A stretch of DNA of 64,000 nt, taken from the NCBI RefSeq assembly GCF_007829335.1, contig NZ_VIWO01000001.1, forward strand, positions 868,001-932,000, read 5' to 3'. The stretch comes from Chitinophaga polysaccharea (GTDB lineage Bacteria > Bacteroidota > Bacteroidia > Chitinophagales > Chitinophagaceae). The position numbers and the translations under genes were made by a program. The notes below the pieces were generated by a model. The model made no database searches and was not told the origin of the DNA. It saw nothing but the letters and a program-made list of their open reading frames with translations. Below, one piece after another: positions 17,026-26,793 of the stretch (the stretch's first letter is position 1; every line of letters begins with the position of its first letter).

Positions 17026-18150
17026 ATGACAGATAAAGAACACTCGGTACAGCACTTTCTTAACCTGGCCAACCGCGCCGGCAGAGGTAAGTTTAAGATA
17101 TACATCGGCATGAGTGCCGGTGTGGGAAAAACATACCGCATGTTGCAGGAAGCGCATGCCATGTTAAGAAATGGTGTTAATATCCAGATCGGATATATAG
17201 AAACACATGGGCGTGCGGAAACGCACGCCCTGCTGGAGGGGTTGCCCCAGATACCCCGCAGAACGGTGTTTTATAAAGGTAAAATGCTGGAGGAGATGGA
17301 TCTTTCTACCATCCTGCTCCTGTCGCCCGAATGGGTGGTGGTAGATGAGCTGGCGCATACGAATATCCCCGGTTCAAAAAATGAAAAGCGTTGGCAGGAT
17401 GTGATAGACTTGCTGAATGCGGGGATTAATGTGTTGTCGGCGGTTAACATACAGCATATAGAAAGCATTAACCAGGAAGTAAAGTCCATTACCGGTATTG
17501 AGGTACAGGAGCGGATTCCTGACCTGGTGTTGCAGATGGCCAATGAAGTGGTGAACATAGACCTTACGGCAGACGAGTTGATTACCCGTTTGAAAGAAGG
17601 GAAGATCTACGACCGTTCCAAAGTAGAGAGCGCGCTGAGCAACTTCTTCCAGGCCGATAAAATTTTGCAGCTGCGGGAGCTGGCACTGAAAGAAGTAACT
17701 ACACAGGTAGAAAGAAAGGTAGAATCAGAGATTCCACGTAATTTGCAAATGAGGCATGAAAGCTTCCTGGCGTGTATTTCTACCAATGATGAAGTGGCGA
17801 GAAAGGTGATCCGCAAAACGGCGAGGCTGGCTGCTTATTATCATGCAGACTGGTTTGTACTATATGTACAAACGCCGCGGGAGAGCGTGGATAAGATTGC
17901 ACTGGCTGCGCAACGCCATCTCATTAATAACCTGAAACTGGCTACAGAATTGGGTGCGGAAGTGATACAGGAGCATAATGCCAATGTATCGGAAGCGATT
18001 ATCAAAACAGCCCTGGATAAACGGGTGACGACCATTTGCATGGGAAAGCCACACATCAATCTTTTCCGTATTATACTACGTACCAACCTGTTTAACCAGC
18101 TACTGAAAACGCTTTCTACCAACGACATTGATATTATAATACTATCATGA
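17026..18150 (+). CDS. kdpD: KdpD N-terminal sensor domain encoded as a separate protein
   Basis: A 374-residue protein equal to the cytoplasmic N-terminal part of KdpD. It shows the Walker A type IYIGMSAGVGKTYRMLQEAH, GYIETHGRAET, and VVDELAHTNIPGS, then a universal-stress-protein-like domain from about residue 245 (ACISTNDEVARKVIRKTARL). It lacks the four membrane helices, GAF and kinase domains of E. coli KdpD. The kinase is supplied by the next gene, which overlaps by 4 bases (ATGA), so the two are translationally coupled and probably form one sensor. The domain may bind ATP or cyclic di-AMP, as in other KdpD proteins (inference). Confidence 0.92.
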   Translation: MTDKEHSVQHFLNLANRAGRGKFKIYIGMSAGVGKTYRMLQEAHAMLRNGVNIQIGYIETHGRAETHALLEGLPQIPRRTVFYKGKMLEEMDLSTILLLSPEWVVVDELAHTNIPGSKNEKRWQDVIDLLNAGINVLSAVNIQHIESINQEVKSITGIEVQERIPDLVLQMANEVVNIDLTADELITRLKEGKIYDRSKVESALSNFFQADKILQLRELALKEVTTQVERKVESEIPRNLQMRHESFLACISTNDEVARKVIRKTARLAAYYHADWFVLYVQTPRESVDKIALAAQRHLINNLKLATELGAEVIQEHNANVSEAIIKTALDKRVTTICMGKPHINLFRIILRTNLFNQLLKTLSTNDIDIIILS

Positions 18151-19856
18151 GTAAGTTCAGATTAAAAACGAAGATTACGCTGGGGGTATTATTCCTCTAT
18201 ATTATGCTGCTGGTAGTGAGCATTCTGGGCTACTACTATCTGAACCGCCTGAACGAAAAAGCGAAGTTTATCCTGAAGGATAACTACGAATCCCTTGAGT
18301 ACTCCAAAAATATGCTGGTAGCGCTGGAAGATTTGCCGCAGCACCGATCCGCAGCCATGGAAATGTTTTCCGCCAACCTCCGGAAACAGCAGGCCAACGT
18401 TACCGAACGAGGGGAAATGGCTGCTACCGCAGAGGTAAGCCGCATTTTTGAGTTGTTGAGAAAGGATTCTACCGCAGATATCAGTGACATCAAAAAGAGT
18501 ATCTATACCATTATGGATCTCAATATGGCCGCTATTGTGGGGAAGAACGAACTGGTGAAGAAAACGGCCGACAATGCGCTTTTATACATCGCTATCATCA
18601 GCGGTGTTTGTTTTTTATTGGGCTTTACGTTTGTATATAATTTCCCCGGATATATTGCTAATCCCATCCATGAACTAACAGAAGGTATTAAGGGGATTGC
18701 CAATAAACAGTATGGCAAGCGGCTTTATTTCAAATCGGGTGATGAATTTGGGGAGCTGGCCACCGCTTTCAACGTGATGGCGCAGCGGCTGGACGAATAT
18801 GAACATAGTAACCTGGCCCGCATCATGTTTGAAAAGCAGCGTGCAGAGGCGGTGATCAGCAGCCTGAAAGATGCTACCATCGGGTTTGATAACAACAACA
18901 TCATCCTGTTTGCCAACGCACAGGCGCTACAGTTGCTCAGTATGCCGGAGAAAGACGTAATAGGGCAGGCTGCCGAGGCCGTATCTAAAAGAAATGACCT
19001 GTTACGGTATTTGATCAATACTCCCGAAAACGCCCCGCTTAAAATAGTGGTAGACGGAAAAGAATGTTTCTTTACCCGGGAAACGATCGATATACAACAT
19101 GAAGAAAAACGTATAGGCTATGTAGTGATACTCCGCAACATTACTACGTTTAAAGAGCAGGATATTGCGAAAACGCATTTTATCGCTACCATTTCACATG
19201 AGCTGAAAACCCCGCTGGCAGCATCTGATTTCAGTATTAAGCTATTGGAAGATGAGAGAACCGGCGCGCTGAGTACAGAGCAACGGGAGTTGGTAGATAG
19301 CCTGAAACAGGACAACCGGCGTATGATAAAGATTGTAAGTGAGTTGCTGGATTTGTCGCAGGTGGAAAGTGGCAATATACAACTGCAGCCGCAGCCGGTA
19401 ACTGCGTTGAGCATTGTACAATACGCCATGGATACGGTGCGGCAGCAGGCGGCCCAGCGGGAGGTTGCAATACATACCGCAGTGCCGGATAACCTACCCA
19501 GGGTACTGGCAGATGTGGAAAAAACCGCCTGGGTATTGGTCAACCTCTTGACCAATGCTATCCGGTATTCCGAACATGGTGCCATTATCGACCTGGTGGT
19601 GAGTCCTACAGGTATAGAGATGGTATCCTTCGTGGTGCAGGATTATGGAAAGGGTATTCCTGCTGCCTTCCGGGACAAGATTTTTGAGCGCTTTTTCCAG
19701 GTGCCGGGTATGAAAGGGCATCAGGGCAGCGGCTTAGGGCTGGCTATCTCTAAAGAGTTTATAGAAGCACAGGGCGGCGTTATTGGGGTGGAGAGTGATG
19801 AAGGAAAGGGCAGTCGTTTTTATTTTACCTTGCCGGAGGCGCCTGATCAACATTGA
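18147..19856 (+). CDS. Sensor histidine kinase (HAMP-PAS) paired with split KdpD
   Basis: A 569-residue kinase with two membrane helices (about residues 11-32 and 148-170) around a periplasmic domain, a HAMP linker, a PAS domain (about 235-350), a HisKA motif ATISHELKTPLAASDF (phosphorylated His) and an HATPase domain with LLTNAIRYSEHG, DYGKGIP and GSGLGLAISKEF. It overlaps the KdpD sensor-domain gene, so it likely supplies the kinase half. No response regulator gene follows; the 3' end instead overlaps a convergent hybrid kinase by 10 bases. The partner KdpE must be encoded elsewhere. Confidence 0.93.
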   Translation: MSKFRLKTKITLGVLFLYIMLLVVSILGYYYLNRLNEKAKFILKDNYESLEYSKNMLVALEDLPQHRSAAMEMFSANLRKQQANVTERGEMAATAEVSRIFELLRKDSTADISDIKKSIYTIMDLNMAAIVGKNELVKKTADNALLYIAIISGVCFLLGFTFVYNFPGYIANPIHELTEGIKGIANKQYGKRLYFKSGDEFGELATAFNVMAQRLDEYEHSNLARIMFEKQRAEAVISSLKDATIGFDNNNIILFANAQALQLLSMPEKDVIGQAAEAVSKRNDLLRYLINTPENAPLKIVVDGKECFFTRETIDIQHEEKRIGYVVILRNITTFKEQDIAKTHFIATISHELKTPLAASDFSIKLLEDERTGALSTEQRELVDSLKQDNRRMIKIVSELLDLSQVESGNIQLQPQPVTALSIVQYAMDTVRQQAAQREVAIHTAVPDNLPRVLADVEKTAWVLVNLLTNAIRYSEHGAIIDLVVSPTGIEMVSFVVQDYGKGIPAAFRDKIFERFFQVPGMKGHQGSGLGLAISKEFIEAQGGVIGVESDEGKGSRFYFTLPEAPDQH

Positions 19857-22801
19857 TCGATATGCTCCCTGATCAGGTGTACTTTTGAATAATATATCTT
19901 CATTAACTCATCCAGCCGGGAAGCAATAGTCTCTACATTTTCTTCCAGCCGGGCATCTCTTTCTATTCCCCAGGCGATATCAGATGCGTGTAAAAGGCCA
20001 GCGAGGTTGAGGTTGAACTTCATTTGGTGCGCGATCATATACAGGTGTTGCCAGTTTTTTTCTATCACCAGTTGATTCATTTCTGAAAGTTTCTTCGGGA
20101 TGCTGGACAGCAGTTCTTCCAGCAATATTTTGATGTGCTCAGACTCACCGGACATCATGTTATAAACGGCGGTGAAATTGAGGGGGGTATCATTATCGGG
20201 CATATGATGGATGGTTTGTATGAGAGAAGGAGATTCCGGCAGTTGTTCTTCTAACCCCTTCAATATTTTGAGAAAGAGGTCGGTACGTTCAAAGGGTTTG
20301 GAGATGTAATCATTCATACCGGCATTCAAACATCGTTCCCGCTCTCCTTTCAGTGCGGAGGCGGTCATCGCGATGATGCAGGTTTGTATACCTTTTTCCC
20401 GGATAGCCCTGGTGGTTTGATACCCGTCTATCCCTGGCATTTGTATGTCCATGATGATACAATCGTACACTTTGTAGTGGAGCATTTCGAGGGCGGACCG
20501 GCCGTTGCTGACCACATCCGTTCTGGCGCCGGCATCTTGAAGGGTATAGAATACTACCTGCTGGTTAATTTCATTGTCTTCTACCACCAATATGTTTTTA
20601 CCCTGTAATGGTTTGGCAATGTGAGATAGCTGGTCTTTTTCTTCTTTTTCGGAGAGATCGCCATGGTACCGGGTAAAGGGTACCTCAAAATAAAAGGTAG
20701 CGCCTGCATTGAGATTGCTGGTTACCTGGATAACGCCGTCTTGCAACTCTATCAATTCTTTACTGATAGCGAGTCCCAGGCCGGTACCACCGTATTTTCG
20801 GGTATTATCCGTATGTGTTTGGGAGAAGCTTTTAAAGATGAGGTCATGTTGCTCGGGGGCAATGCCGATACCGGTATCTGTTATTTCAAAGCCGAGTCTT
20901 GCTACATCCGGATCTTCGTTTTCTTTTACCAGTGATACTTTGACTGTTATTTTTCCCTCGGGGGTAAATTTGATGGCATTTTCCACGAGGTTGGTCAATA
21001 TCTGGTTGAGGCGGATACCATCTCCCAGCAAGGTGGCAGGGATAACGTTGTCTATTTCATCAAAGAAGGACAAGCCTTTTTGTTGGGCCTGTAATCTAAG
21101 CGGAAACAGGGCTTTGTCTATTACTTCGTATACATCGAAGGGCTCGCGTTGCAGGTGAAGTTTACCGGCTTTTATTTTAGAGAAATCCAGTATTTCATTA
21201 ATGATGACCAGCAAGTGATTGGCAGAAGCCTTGATGGCATTGGTATATTCGAATTGGGCCGGGGATAGTTGATTTTGTTGTATCAGGAGATTGGTCATCC
21301 CCAGGATACCGTTCATCGGCGTACGAATTTCGTGGCTCATATTAGCCAGGAACATTTCCTGTGCGTTGATGGCTTCCTGTGAGGCCTTGCTGGCTTCTTC
21401 CATTGCTTTGATATAGTTGGCCTTTTCGGTGAAATCCTGTCCTATACCGCATATACCGATGATTTCTTCTCCGGCATTTCTCAATGGAAACTTGGTGATC
21501 AGGAAATGGTACTTCCTACCCCCTACTGTAATCTCATCTTCCAGTTTTACCCGGTTGCCGGTAGTCATCACCTGTTCGTCCAGCTTAGCATAGCGGGATA
21601 CCCAATCGTACGATAGTTCATCATCTGTTTTGCCGATGATATCTTTTTTATTGATTCCCATGATATCGGTAAATCGGGTATTGACCAGGAGGTACTTGCC
21701 TGGGGCGTCTTTTATGAACATCATGGAAGGCATGTAGTCGATGATGGCATCAAGCCGTTTCTGGAGATATTCCGTTTGGCCGGCATCTCTTTTGCGCTTG
21801 TCGATATCCCTGACAATGCATTGAAACTCCTGTACGCGGCCGTCGGGGCCATAGATTAGGGCCGCGAGCTGTTCTACCCATTTTCGGTTGCCCGATTTCG
21901 TGATGATTTCGAATTCCTGGAACGTATAGTCGTCACCGGTTTGCATTTGGTTGACGTAGAGCGCTTCGAGTTGCTGATGGGTTTCATCGTCGAGAAAGAA
22001 GGAGTAATGTTTACCGATCAGCTCCGAGTTGTTGTAGCCGGTGATTTGTGCCGCGTGTTTGCTTACGGAAGTGAAGTGACCCTCTATCGTTGCCCTGAAT
22101 ACAATGAGTTCTGTTTCTTCCGCCAGGCGCATAAAGGATTGTTCTCTTTTAAGGAGGCGGTTGGTATGTATTTTCAGTTTGAGGAAGAGGCGGTAAATAT
22201 AGCGGGATTCTCCCAGCAGCAGGATGAGCATGAACAGGCAGATGAAGATGGTATTCCTGAACAGCAGCCGGGTATACTTATTATTATTTTCCACCTGGGT
22301 TACCAGTTTATCCCGGTTGATGTGCATATAAGTGTTGAGATGCTCCAGGATACTTTTTCTAAAATCAGCGTTTTTAGGCGCTGTGATCAGTTGTTTGGCC
22401 AGGGCGGGCTGTTGAGTGGCTGTGTAGAGGATTTGCTGGTTATAATTAAACTTTTCTTGGAGCAGGGTGTGGAGGTCGGTCAGTATCCGGGAGGAGGATG
22501 TATCGTTTTGGGTGATAGCCCGGAGGCTGGAAAGGATATGCCTGATGCTGTCGGGAATGGTGTAGGCTGCGGGAGGAAGGGCCACTTTATCTGTTAGGAG
22601 CATGTCCCGGATACTATTGGTATAGCTGCCTTCGAGGTTGATGATGTTTCTGACCATATCGATTTGCTGGTTGGTTTGCACCATCCATTGAGCGGTGCTT
22701 TTGCATCTTCTTTGCATATCCCAGGCATAGTAAACAAAACCAATGAGCACCATGAGCACTGCAAGAATGAGTGCCAGAACAGGATTGACAATTTTTTTCA
22801 T
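19847..22801 (-). CDS. Hybrid histidine kinase (PAS-PAS-HisKA-HATPase-REC-HPt)
   Basis: A 984-residue membrane kinase. TM1 is at residues 5-27, an extracytoplasmic helical region to about 170, TM2 at about 175-197, then two PAS domains (about 215-335 and 345-460). HisKA shows FLANMSHEIRTPMNGILGM; HATPase shows NLVENAIKF, DTGIGI and GGTGLGLAISKEL. The receiver domain contains VVEDNEINQQ and IIMDIQMPGIDGY. The C-terminal HPt domain has AHQMKFNLN in place of the usual AHxLKG. All phosphorelay residues appear present, but no output domain is, so a separate regulator is needed. It converges on, and overlaps, the kdp kinase gene; whether that has meaning is unknown. Confidence 0.93.
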   Translation of the reverse strand: MKKIVNPVLALILAVLMVLIGFVYYAWDMQRRCKSTAQWMVQTNQQIDMVRNIINLEGSYTNSIRDMLLTDKVALPPAAYTIPDSIRHILSSLRAITQNDTSSSRILTDLHTLLQEKFNYNQQILYTATQQPALAKQLITAPKNADFRKSILEHLNTYMHINRDKLVTQVENNNKYTRLLFRNTIFICLFMLILLLGESRYIYRLFLKLKIHTNRLLKREQSFMRLAEETELIVFRATIEGHFTSVSKHAAQITGYNNSELIGKHYSFFLDDETHQQLEALYVNQMQTGDDYTFQEFEIITKSGNRKWVEQLAALIYGPDGRVQEFQCIVRDIDKRKRDAGQTEYLQKRLDAIIDYMPSMMFIKDAPGKYLLVNTRFTDIMGINKKDIIGKTDDELSYDWVSRYAKLDEQVMTTGNRVKLEDEITVGGRKYHFLITKFPLRNAGEEIIGICGIGQDFTEKANYIKAMEEASKASQEAINAQEMFLANMSHEIRTPMNGILGMTNLLIQQNQLSPAQFEYTNAIKASANHLLVIINEILDFSKIKAGKLHLQREPFDVYEVIDKALFPLRLQAQQKGLSFFDEIDNVIPATLLGDGIRLNQILTNLVENAIKFTPEGKITVKVSLVKENEDPDVARLGFEITDTGIGIAPEQHDLIFKSFSQTHTDNTRKYGGTGLGLAISKELIELQDGVIQVTSNLNAGATFYFEVPFTRYHGDLSEKEEKDQLSHIAKPLQGKNILVVEDNEINQQVVFYTLQDAGARTDVVSNGRSALEMLHYKVYDCIIMDIQMPGIDGYQTTRAIREKGIQTCIIAMTASALKGERERCLNAGMNDYISKPFERTDLFLKILKGLEEQLPESPSLIQTIHHMPDNDTPLNFTAVYNMMSGESEHIKILLEELLSSIPKKLSEMNQLVIEKNWQHLYMIAHQMKFNLNLAGLLHASDIAWGIERDARLEENVETIASRLDELMKIYYSKVHLIREHIDQC

Positions 22802-23022
22802 GCTTTGTGTTTCAACGACTCTTTAAAAGCATTGGCAGGGGTTATGGTCCGGGTGATGGATTATATTATTCAAATTAGGAATTTTTGGACCAATATTGCT
22901 ATTCATCTTGTTCAGTATGAAAGGGGGATCAGGAAAAGAATATGGGTTCAATATCACTTTTTCTGTAACTTTCGGGCCGGGAATGTATAATATGGAGTAT
23001 GTTTTTGCAATATTTTAACCAA

Positions 23023-23050
23023 TTGTGTTACAATCATTCCATTATATTTG
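23023..23050 (+). promoter_or_regulatory. Promoter of the outer-membrane protein gene at 23086
   Basis: TTG at 23023-23025, a 17-base spacer and TATATTTG at 23043-23050 (TAnnTTTG). It is 35 bases before the ATG. Confidence 0.5.
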
Positions 23051-23085
23051 CCTAATATTCTTTTTCCTAAGTATGTATTAATAAT

Positions 23086-23787
23086 ATGAAGAAAATAATT
23101 TTTACCCTGGGTCTGATAGCTGTATCTATTGGAGTTTTTGCGCAGGAAGGTGGCTCTCCGATGAATAAGGCGGTGAATAAGCTTACCCATTCCAACGACT
23201 TTTTGATGATTCAGTTGTCTTACGATGGCTGGGCTGGTAAGCCAGACAGCTTAAAGAGTGGCCTGAACAGGGGATTTAATATAGCGCTGATGTATGATTT
23301 CCCGTTTAAGAAGTCCAAAATGAGTTTAGCGGCTGGTTTGGGTTTCAGCACCAGCGGCGTATATCTGAAAGATCATTATATGGAGATAGGAAAGAATAAC
23401 AGTTCTGTGGCATCCTTCCCATCCTCTTCTTATAAAAAGAATAAAGTAGCTACTACTTACCTGGAAATTCCGATTGAATTGCGGTACCGTAGTGTACCAG
23501 ACAATGCCAATAAAGGCTTTAAAGCGGCTATTGGTGTAAAAGTAGGCGCACTGGTAGATGCGCATACTAAGGTGAAATATACCGGGGCTAATGGTAATAA
23601 GGAATTTGACAAGGTATCCAACAAAGGGTTCTTTAATCCATGGCGTTTTGCTGCTACTGCCCGTGTGGGTTACGGCAACTTCGCGTTATTTGGCGCCTAC
23701 TCGCTGAATCCATTATTAAAAGACAATGCTGCCAATAACCTGGACATTAGGCCGTACTCTATCGGTATTGCTCTGAGTGGACTGTAA
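23086..23787 (+). CDS. Small outer-membrane beta-barrel protein (PorT-like)
   Basis: A 233-residue protein with a signal peptide (MKKIIFTLGLIAVSIGVFAQ) and about eight predicted amphipathic strands, e.g. GFNIALMYDFPF, TTYLEIPIELRYR and FKAAIGVKVGALVD. The pattern matches the outer-membrane beta-barrel families common in Bacteroidota (PorT/OmpW-like group). No specific function is known. It has its own promoter and ends at a perfect bidirectional terminator, so it is a single-gene unit. Confidence 0.8.
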   Translation: MKKIIFTLGLIAVSIGVFAQEGGSPMNKAVNKLTHSNDFLMIQLSYDGWAGKPDSLKSGLNRGFNIALMYDFPFKKSKMSLAAGLGFSTSGVYLKDHYMEIGKNNSSVASFPSSSYKKNKVATTYLEIPIELRYRSVPDNANKGFKAAIGVKVGALVDAHTKVKYTGANGNKEFDKVSNKGFFNPWRFAATARVGYGNFALFGAYSLNPLLKDNAANNLDIRPYSIGIALSGL

Positions 23788-23797
23788 TAACAGCTAA

Positions 23798-23852
23798 CAT
23801 TATAAAAGCGAAAGACTGAAGCTACCTGCTTCAGTCTTTCGCTTTTATAATG
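23798..23852. terminator. Perfect bidirectional terminator
   Basis: A 24-bp perfect stem (23798-23821 with 23829-23852) and a 7-base loop, lying between two convergent stop codons at 23787 and 23855. The A/T-rich outer part of the stem gives a T-run on each strand. Confidence 0.85.
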
Positions 23853-23854
23853 AA

Positions 23855-24631
23855 TTATATTCCTTTAAACGCCGGCTTTCGCTTTTCCAGGAACGCCTGT
23901 ACGCCTTCGGCGTTATCTGCCGAGTTGCCTGCTATTTCCTGGCAATAGGCTTCGTAGTCGAGTACGGCATCAAGATTTTCTGTCATGCCTTTGGTCAGCA
24001 TTTTTTTCATGAGTGCAATAGCTTTCGTAGGGGCGGCAGCGTAATAGGCTGCTTCTTCCTGCACGGCGGCGTCGAGGTCGCCGGCAGGCACTACTTTGTT
24101 GACCAGTCCCATTTGCAGGGCTTCCGCAGCCGTGATTTTAGTGGCCTTGGTGGCCAGTTCAAATGCGCGGTGGTAGCCAACAGTGCGGGGCAGGAAATAG
24201 GAAGAGCCAGAGTCGAGTACCAGTGCAATGTTGACGAATATTTCGATCATGGTAGCTGTTTCGCTGGCGATGATCATGTCGCAGGCCAGGGCTATGGAGC
24301 ATCCGGCGCCAGCCGCCACGCCGTTCAGCCGACAAATGATTGGCTTAGGCATGTTGCGGATGGCGCGAATAATCGGATTATAGCGTTTGTGCAGCGACTC
24401 GCTGAGATCACGTTTACCTGACTCCATAGATGCTTTCAGGTCCTGGCCGCTGCTAAATGCTTTGCCAGCGCCGGTAAGCACCACCACTCTCACGGAAGCA
24501 TCCTTTTCGGCCTTTTTTAATGCGTCTTGCAACTCATAGCTGAGCGGGTCGTTGAACGCATTGTATACTTCAGGTCTGTTAAGCGTGATGGTAGCAATAC
24601 CATCCTGAATATCCATTAATAAAGTAGTCAT
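23855..24631 (-). CDS. paaG: Enoyl-CoA hydratase/isomerase, PaaG-like
   Basis: A 258-residue crotonase-fold enzyme. The oxyanion-hole segments are AFSSGQDLKA (residues about 59-68) and NGVAAGAGCSIALACD. The catalytic Asp appears in LVLDSGSSYFLPR, the signature of PaaG, which isomerises ring-1,2-epoxyphenylacetyl-CoA to oxepin-CoA. No other phenylacetate genes are nearby, so PaaG in the strict sense is uncertain; a general enoyl-CoA isomerase is possible. The S9 peptidase gene lies 21 bases upstream, and the two may be cotranscribed. Confidence 0.82.
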   Translation of the reverse strand: MTTLLMDIQDGIATITLNRPEVYNAFNDPLSYELQDALKKAEKDASVRVVVLTGAGKAFSSGQDLKASMESGKRDLSESLHKRYNPIIRAIRNMPKPIICRLNGVAAGAGCSIALACDMIIASETATMIEIFVNIALVLDSGSSYFLPRTVGYHRAFELATKATKITAAEALQMGLVNKVVPAGDLDAAVQEEAAYYAAAPTKAIALMKKMLTKGMTENLDAVLDYEAYCQEIAGNSADNAEGVQAFLEKRKPAFKGI

Positions 24632-24652
24632 GATACCAGGTTTAGTGGTTAT

Positions 24653-26680
24653 TTACAGGGTTTCTTTCAGCCAGTTGAAGAATTCACGTTGCCATACGAT
24701 GGCATTTTGAGGTTTCAGCACCCAATGATTTTCTTCCGGGAAATAGAGCAGTTTGCTCTTGACGCCCTTTAACTGTGCCAGCTGGAAGGCCTGCAATCCC
24801 TGCTCAATAGGTACGCGAAAGTCGATTCCTCCCTGGATAATGAGGATAGGTGTATTCCATTTGTTGGCGTATTCGCTTGGGTTGAAATGTTTATATCCAT
24901 CGGCGTTGGCCGGATCCCAGTAGGCGCCGATATCCCAGTTGGCGAACCAGAGTTCTTCGGTGGTGCCATACCAACTTTTCAGGTCGAACAGGCCATCATG
25001 GGCGATAAATGATTTGAAGCGGTTTTCATGTACACCTGCCAGCATGTATACGGAGTAGCCGCCATAGCTGGCGCCTACGGCACCGCGGCGGTTTTTATCT
25101 ACATAGCTTTCCTTGCTCACATCATCAATGGCGCTCAGGTAGTCTTTGATTGGTTGTCCACCCCAGTCTTTACTGATGGAAGCGTTCCATTCCACACCGT
25201 GGCCGGGCATCCCTCTCCTGTTGGGCGCTACTACGATGTAGCCCTGGGAGGCCATGAGCTGGAAGTTCCAACGGAAGGAGTAGAACTGTGATACGGCCGA
25301 TTGAGGGCCACCCTGGCAATACAGGAGGGTAGGATATTTTTTAGCGGGATCAAAATCCGGTGGATAGATCACCCAGGTGAGCATGTCTTTATTGTCGGTC
25401 GTTTTCACCCAGCGCTTTTCTATTTTGCACATACCGATCTTATCGTAGATAGGTTTGTTAACGCTGGTGAGTGGGGTTACCGTGCCTTTCTGGAGGTCTA
25501 CGGTAAACAGTTCCGCCGCGTGGTTCATGTCGGTACGGGATACCACCATGGTGTTGCCGGCCTGGGCTACCAGGTCGTTGATGTCGAAGTCGCCGGTGGT
25601 TACCTGTCGTATATGTTTGGCGTTGGTTTGTACCAGGTTTTTCTGTAGTGTTATTTCCAGCAGTTGTTCGGTGCCTTTGATCACCGCTACGAAGTATATC
25701 TTTTTGCCATCATTGCTGAAGCGGGAGGAAGCGGCAGTGCCGTCCCAATCTTTGGTGAGGTTGGTGATAACGCCAGAGGCACGGTCCATCACGATCACGT
25801 CATTTTTATCAGACTCATACCCGTCGTGGGCCATGCTTAACCAGGTAATGTATTTGCCATCCTGGCTGAAGGAAGGGGCTACATCGTAGCCCATCATGCC
25901 CGTAGACAGGTTGCGGGTGTTTTTGCTATCCAGGTTATATTCGTAGATATCGGTATTAGTGCTGAGGGCATATTCTTTCCCGAATTTCTTCTTACAAACA
26001 TAGATAATGCTTTTGCCGTCCTGGCTCCAGATCATATCTTCCGGGCCACCAGAGGGCATTTGCGGGCAGTCGTGCGGCTCTTCCGCCATGATGTCTATAG
26101 GGGTACCTACTTCGCCATTATTGTAAGTAGCATAGAACACGTGGGAGAAGCTGCCATCTTCCCAGGTATCCCAGTGGCGGTAGTTGAGATTATCATAGAT
26201 CTGGACATTGGATTTAGGAAGATCCGGGAAATGATCTGCGCCGGATATCTTTTTCACTTTTACATCTTTCGAAAACAAGATATGCTTACCATCAGGAGAG
26301 ATGCGGATATTTTGCATACCGCCTTCCACATTGGTTTTTTGTACCGGGTTGGAACCATCGGCATTCATTTCATACCATTGTCCTTTCTGGGAAAAGCCGA
26401 TTTTGTTGCCCGGGAGAATGGCCACATCTCCTTCTGCACCCGGTGTTTGGGTGATTTGAGTGGCGGCGCCGCCGGCTAATGGAATGGCATAAAGATTTTT
26501 TTCACTTTTGTTTTCCGTCATATTGATCTGGGAGACGCCAAAGAAGACGGTTTTCCCATCGGCGCTCAATGCCTCGCCGCTTACACGACCTAATTGCCAT
26601 AGCAATTCGGGGGTCATCTTATCCTGGGCTACTGCCATAGTTGAGATTAATAGTCCTGTCAGTAAAAATGGTTTATACAT
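24653..26680 (-). CDS. Secreted S9-family prolyl oligopeptidase
   Basis: A 675-residue exported serine peptidase with a signal peptide (MYKPFLLTGLLISTMAVAQ), an N-terminal beta-propeller (WD40-like PD40 repeats such as ISPDGKHILFSK and SWSQDGKSIIYV-type stretches), and a C-terminal alpha/beta hydrolase domain. The catalytic Ser is in GASYGGY, Asp follows in GGIDFRVP and His in PEENHWVLKP. Substrates are probably short peptides with dipeptide or acylated N-termini; the exact specificity is not readable. Length is normal. Confidence 0.92.
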   Translation of the reverse strand: MYKPFLLTGLLISTMAVAQDKMTPELLWQLGRVSGEALSADGKTVFFGVSQINMTENKSEKNLYAIPLAGGAATQITQTPGAEGDVAILPGNKIGFSQKGQWYEMNADGSNPVQKTNVEGGMQNIRISPDGKHILFSKDVKVKKISGADHFPDLPKSNVQIYDNLNYRHWDTWEDGSFSHVFYATYNNGEVGTPIDIMAEEPHDCPQMPSGGPEDMIWSQDGKSIIYVCKKKFGKEYALSTNTDIYEYNLDSKNTRNLSTGMMGYDVAPSFSQDGKYITWLSMAHDGYESDKNDVIVMDRASGVITNLTKDWDGTAASSRFSNDGKKIYFVAVIKGTEQLLEITLQKNLVQTNAKHIRQVTTGDFDINDLVAQAGNTMVVSRTDMNHAAELFTVDLQKGTVTPLTSVNKPIYDKIGMCKIEKRWVKTTDNKDMLTWVIYPPDFDPAKKYPTLLYCQGGPQSAVSQFYSFRWNFQLMASQGYIVVAPNRRGMPGHGVEWNASISKDWGGQPIKDYLSAIDDVSKESYVDKNRRGAVGASYGGYSVYMLAGVHENRFKSFIAHDGLFDLKSWYGTTEELWFANWDIGAYWDPANADGYKHFNPSEYANKWNTPILIIQGGIDFRVPIEQGLQAFQLAQLKGVKSKLLYFPEENHWVLKPQNAIVWQREFFNWLKETL

Positions 26681-26766
26681 GGTGTCGAAAGGTTGTTTTG
26701 GATCGGGTAAATGTAGGAAGAAAAGGGGATTTTACGGGGCTCGCTCTGTAGCCGGTAAATTCTGTG

Positions 26767-26774
26767 TAAATTTG
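26767..26774 (+). promoter_or_regulatory. -7 element of hflX
   Basis: TAAATTTG, a perfect TAnnTTTG match, ending 20 bases before the TTG start of hflX. It restricts the start to the TTG or later and so supports the rare start codon. Confidence 0.55.
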
Positions 26775-26793
26775 CTGCAAATTCAGAAAAAAC

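Noticed and set aside
19847..19856. Regulatory overlap of two convergent kinase genes
   Set aside because: A 10-base tail-to-tail overlap is common by chance and no conserved feature supports a function.
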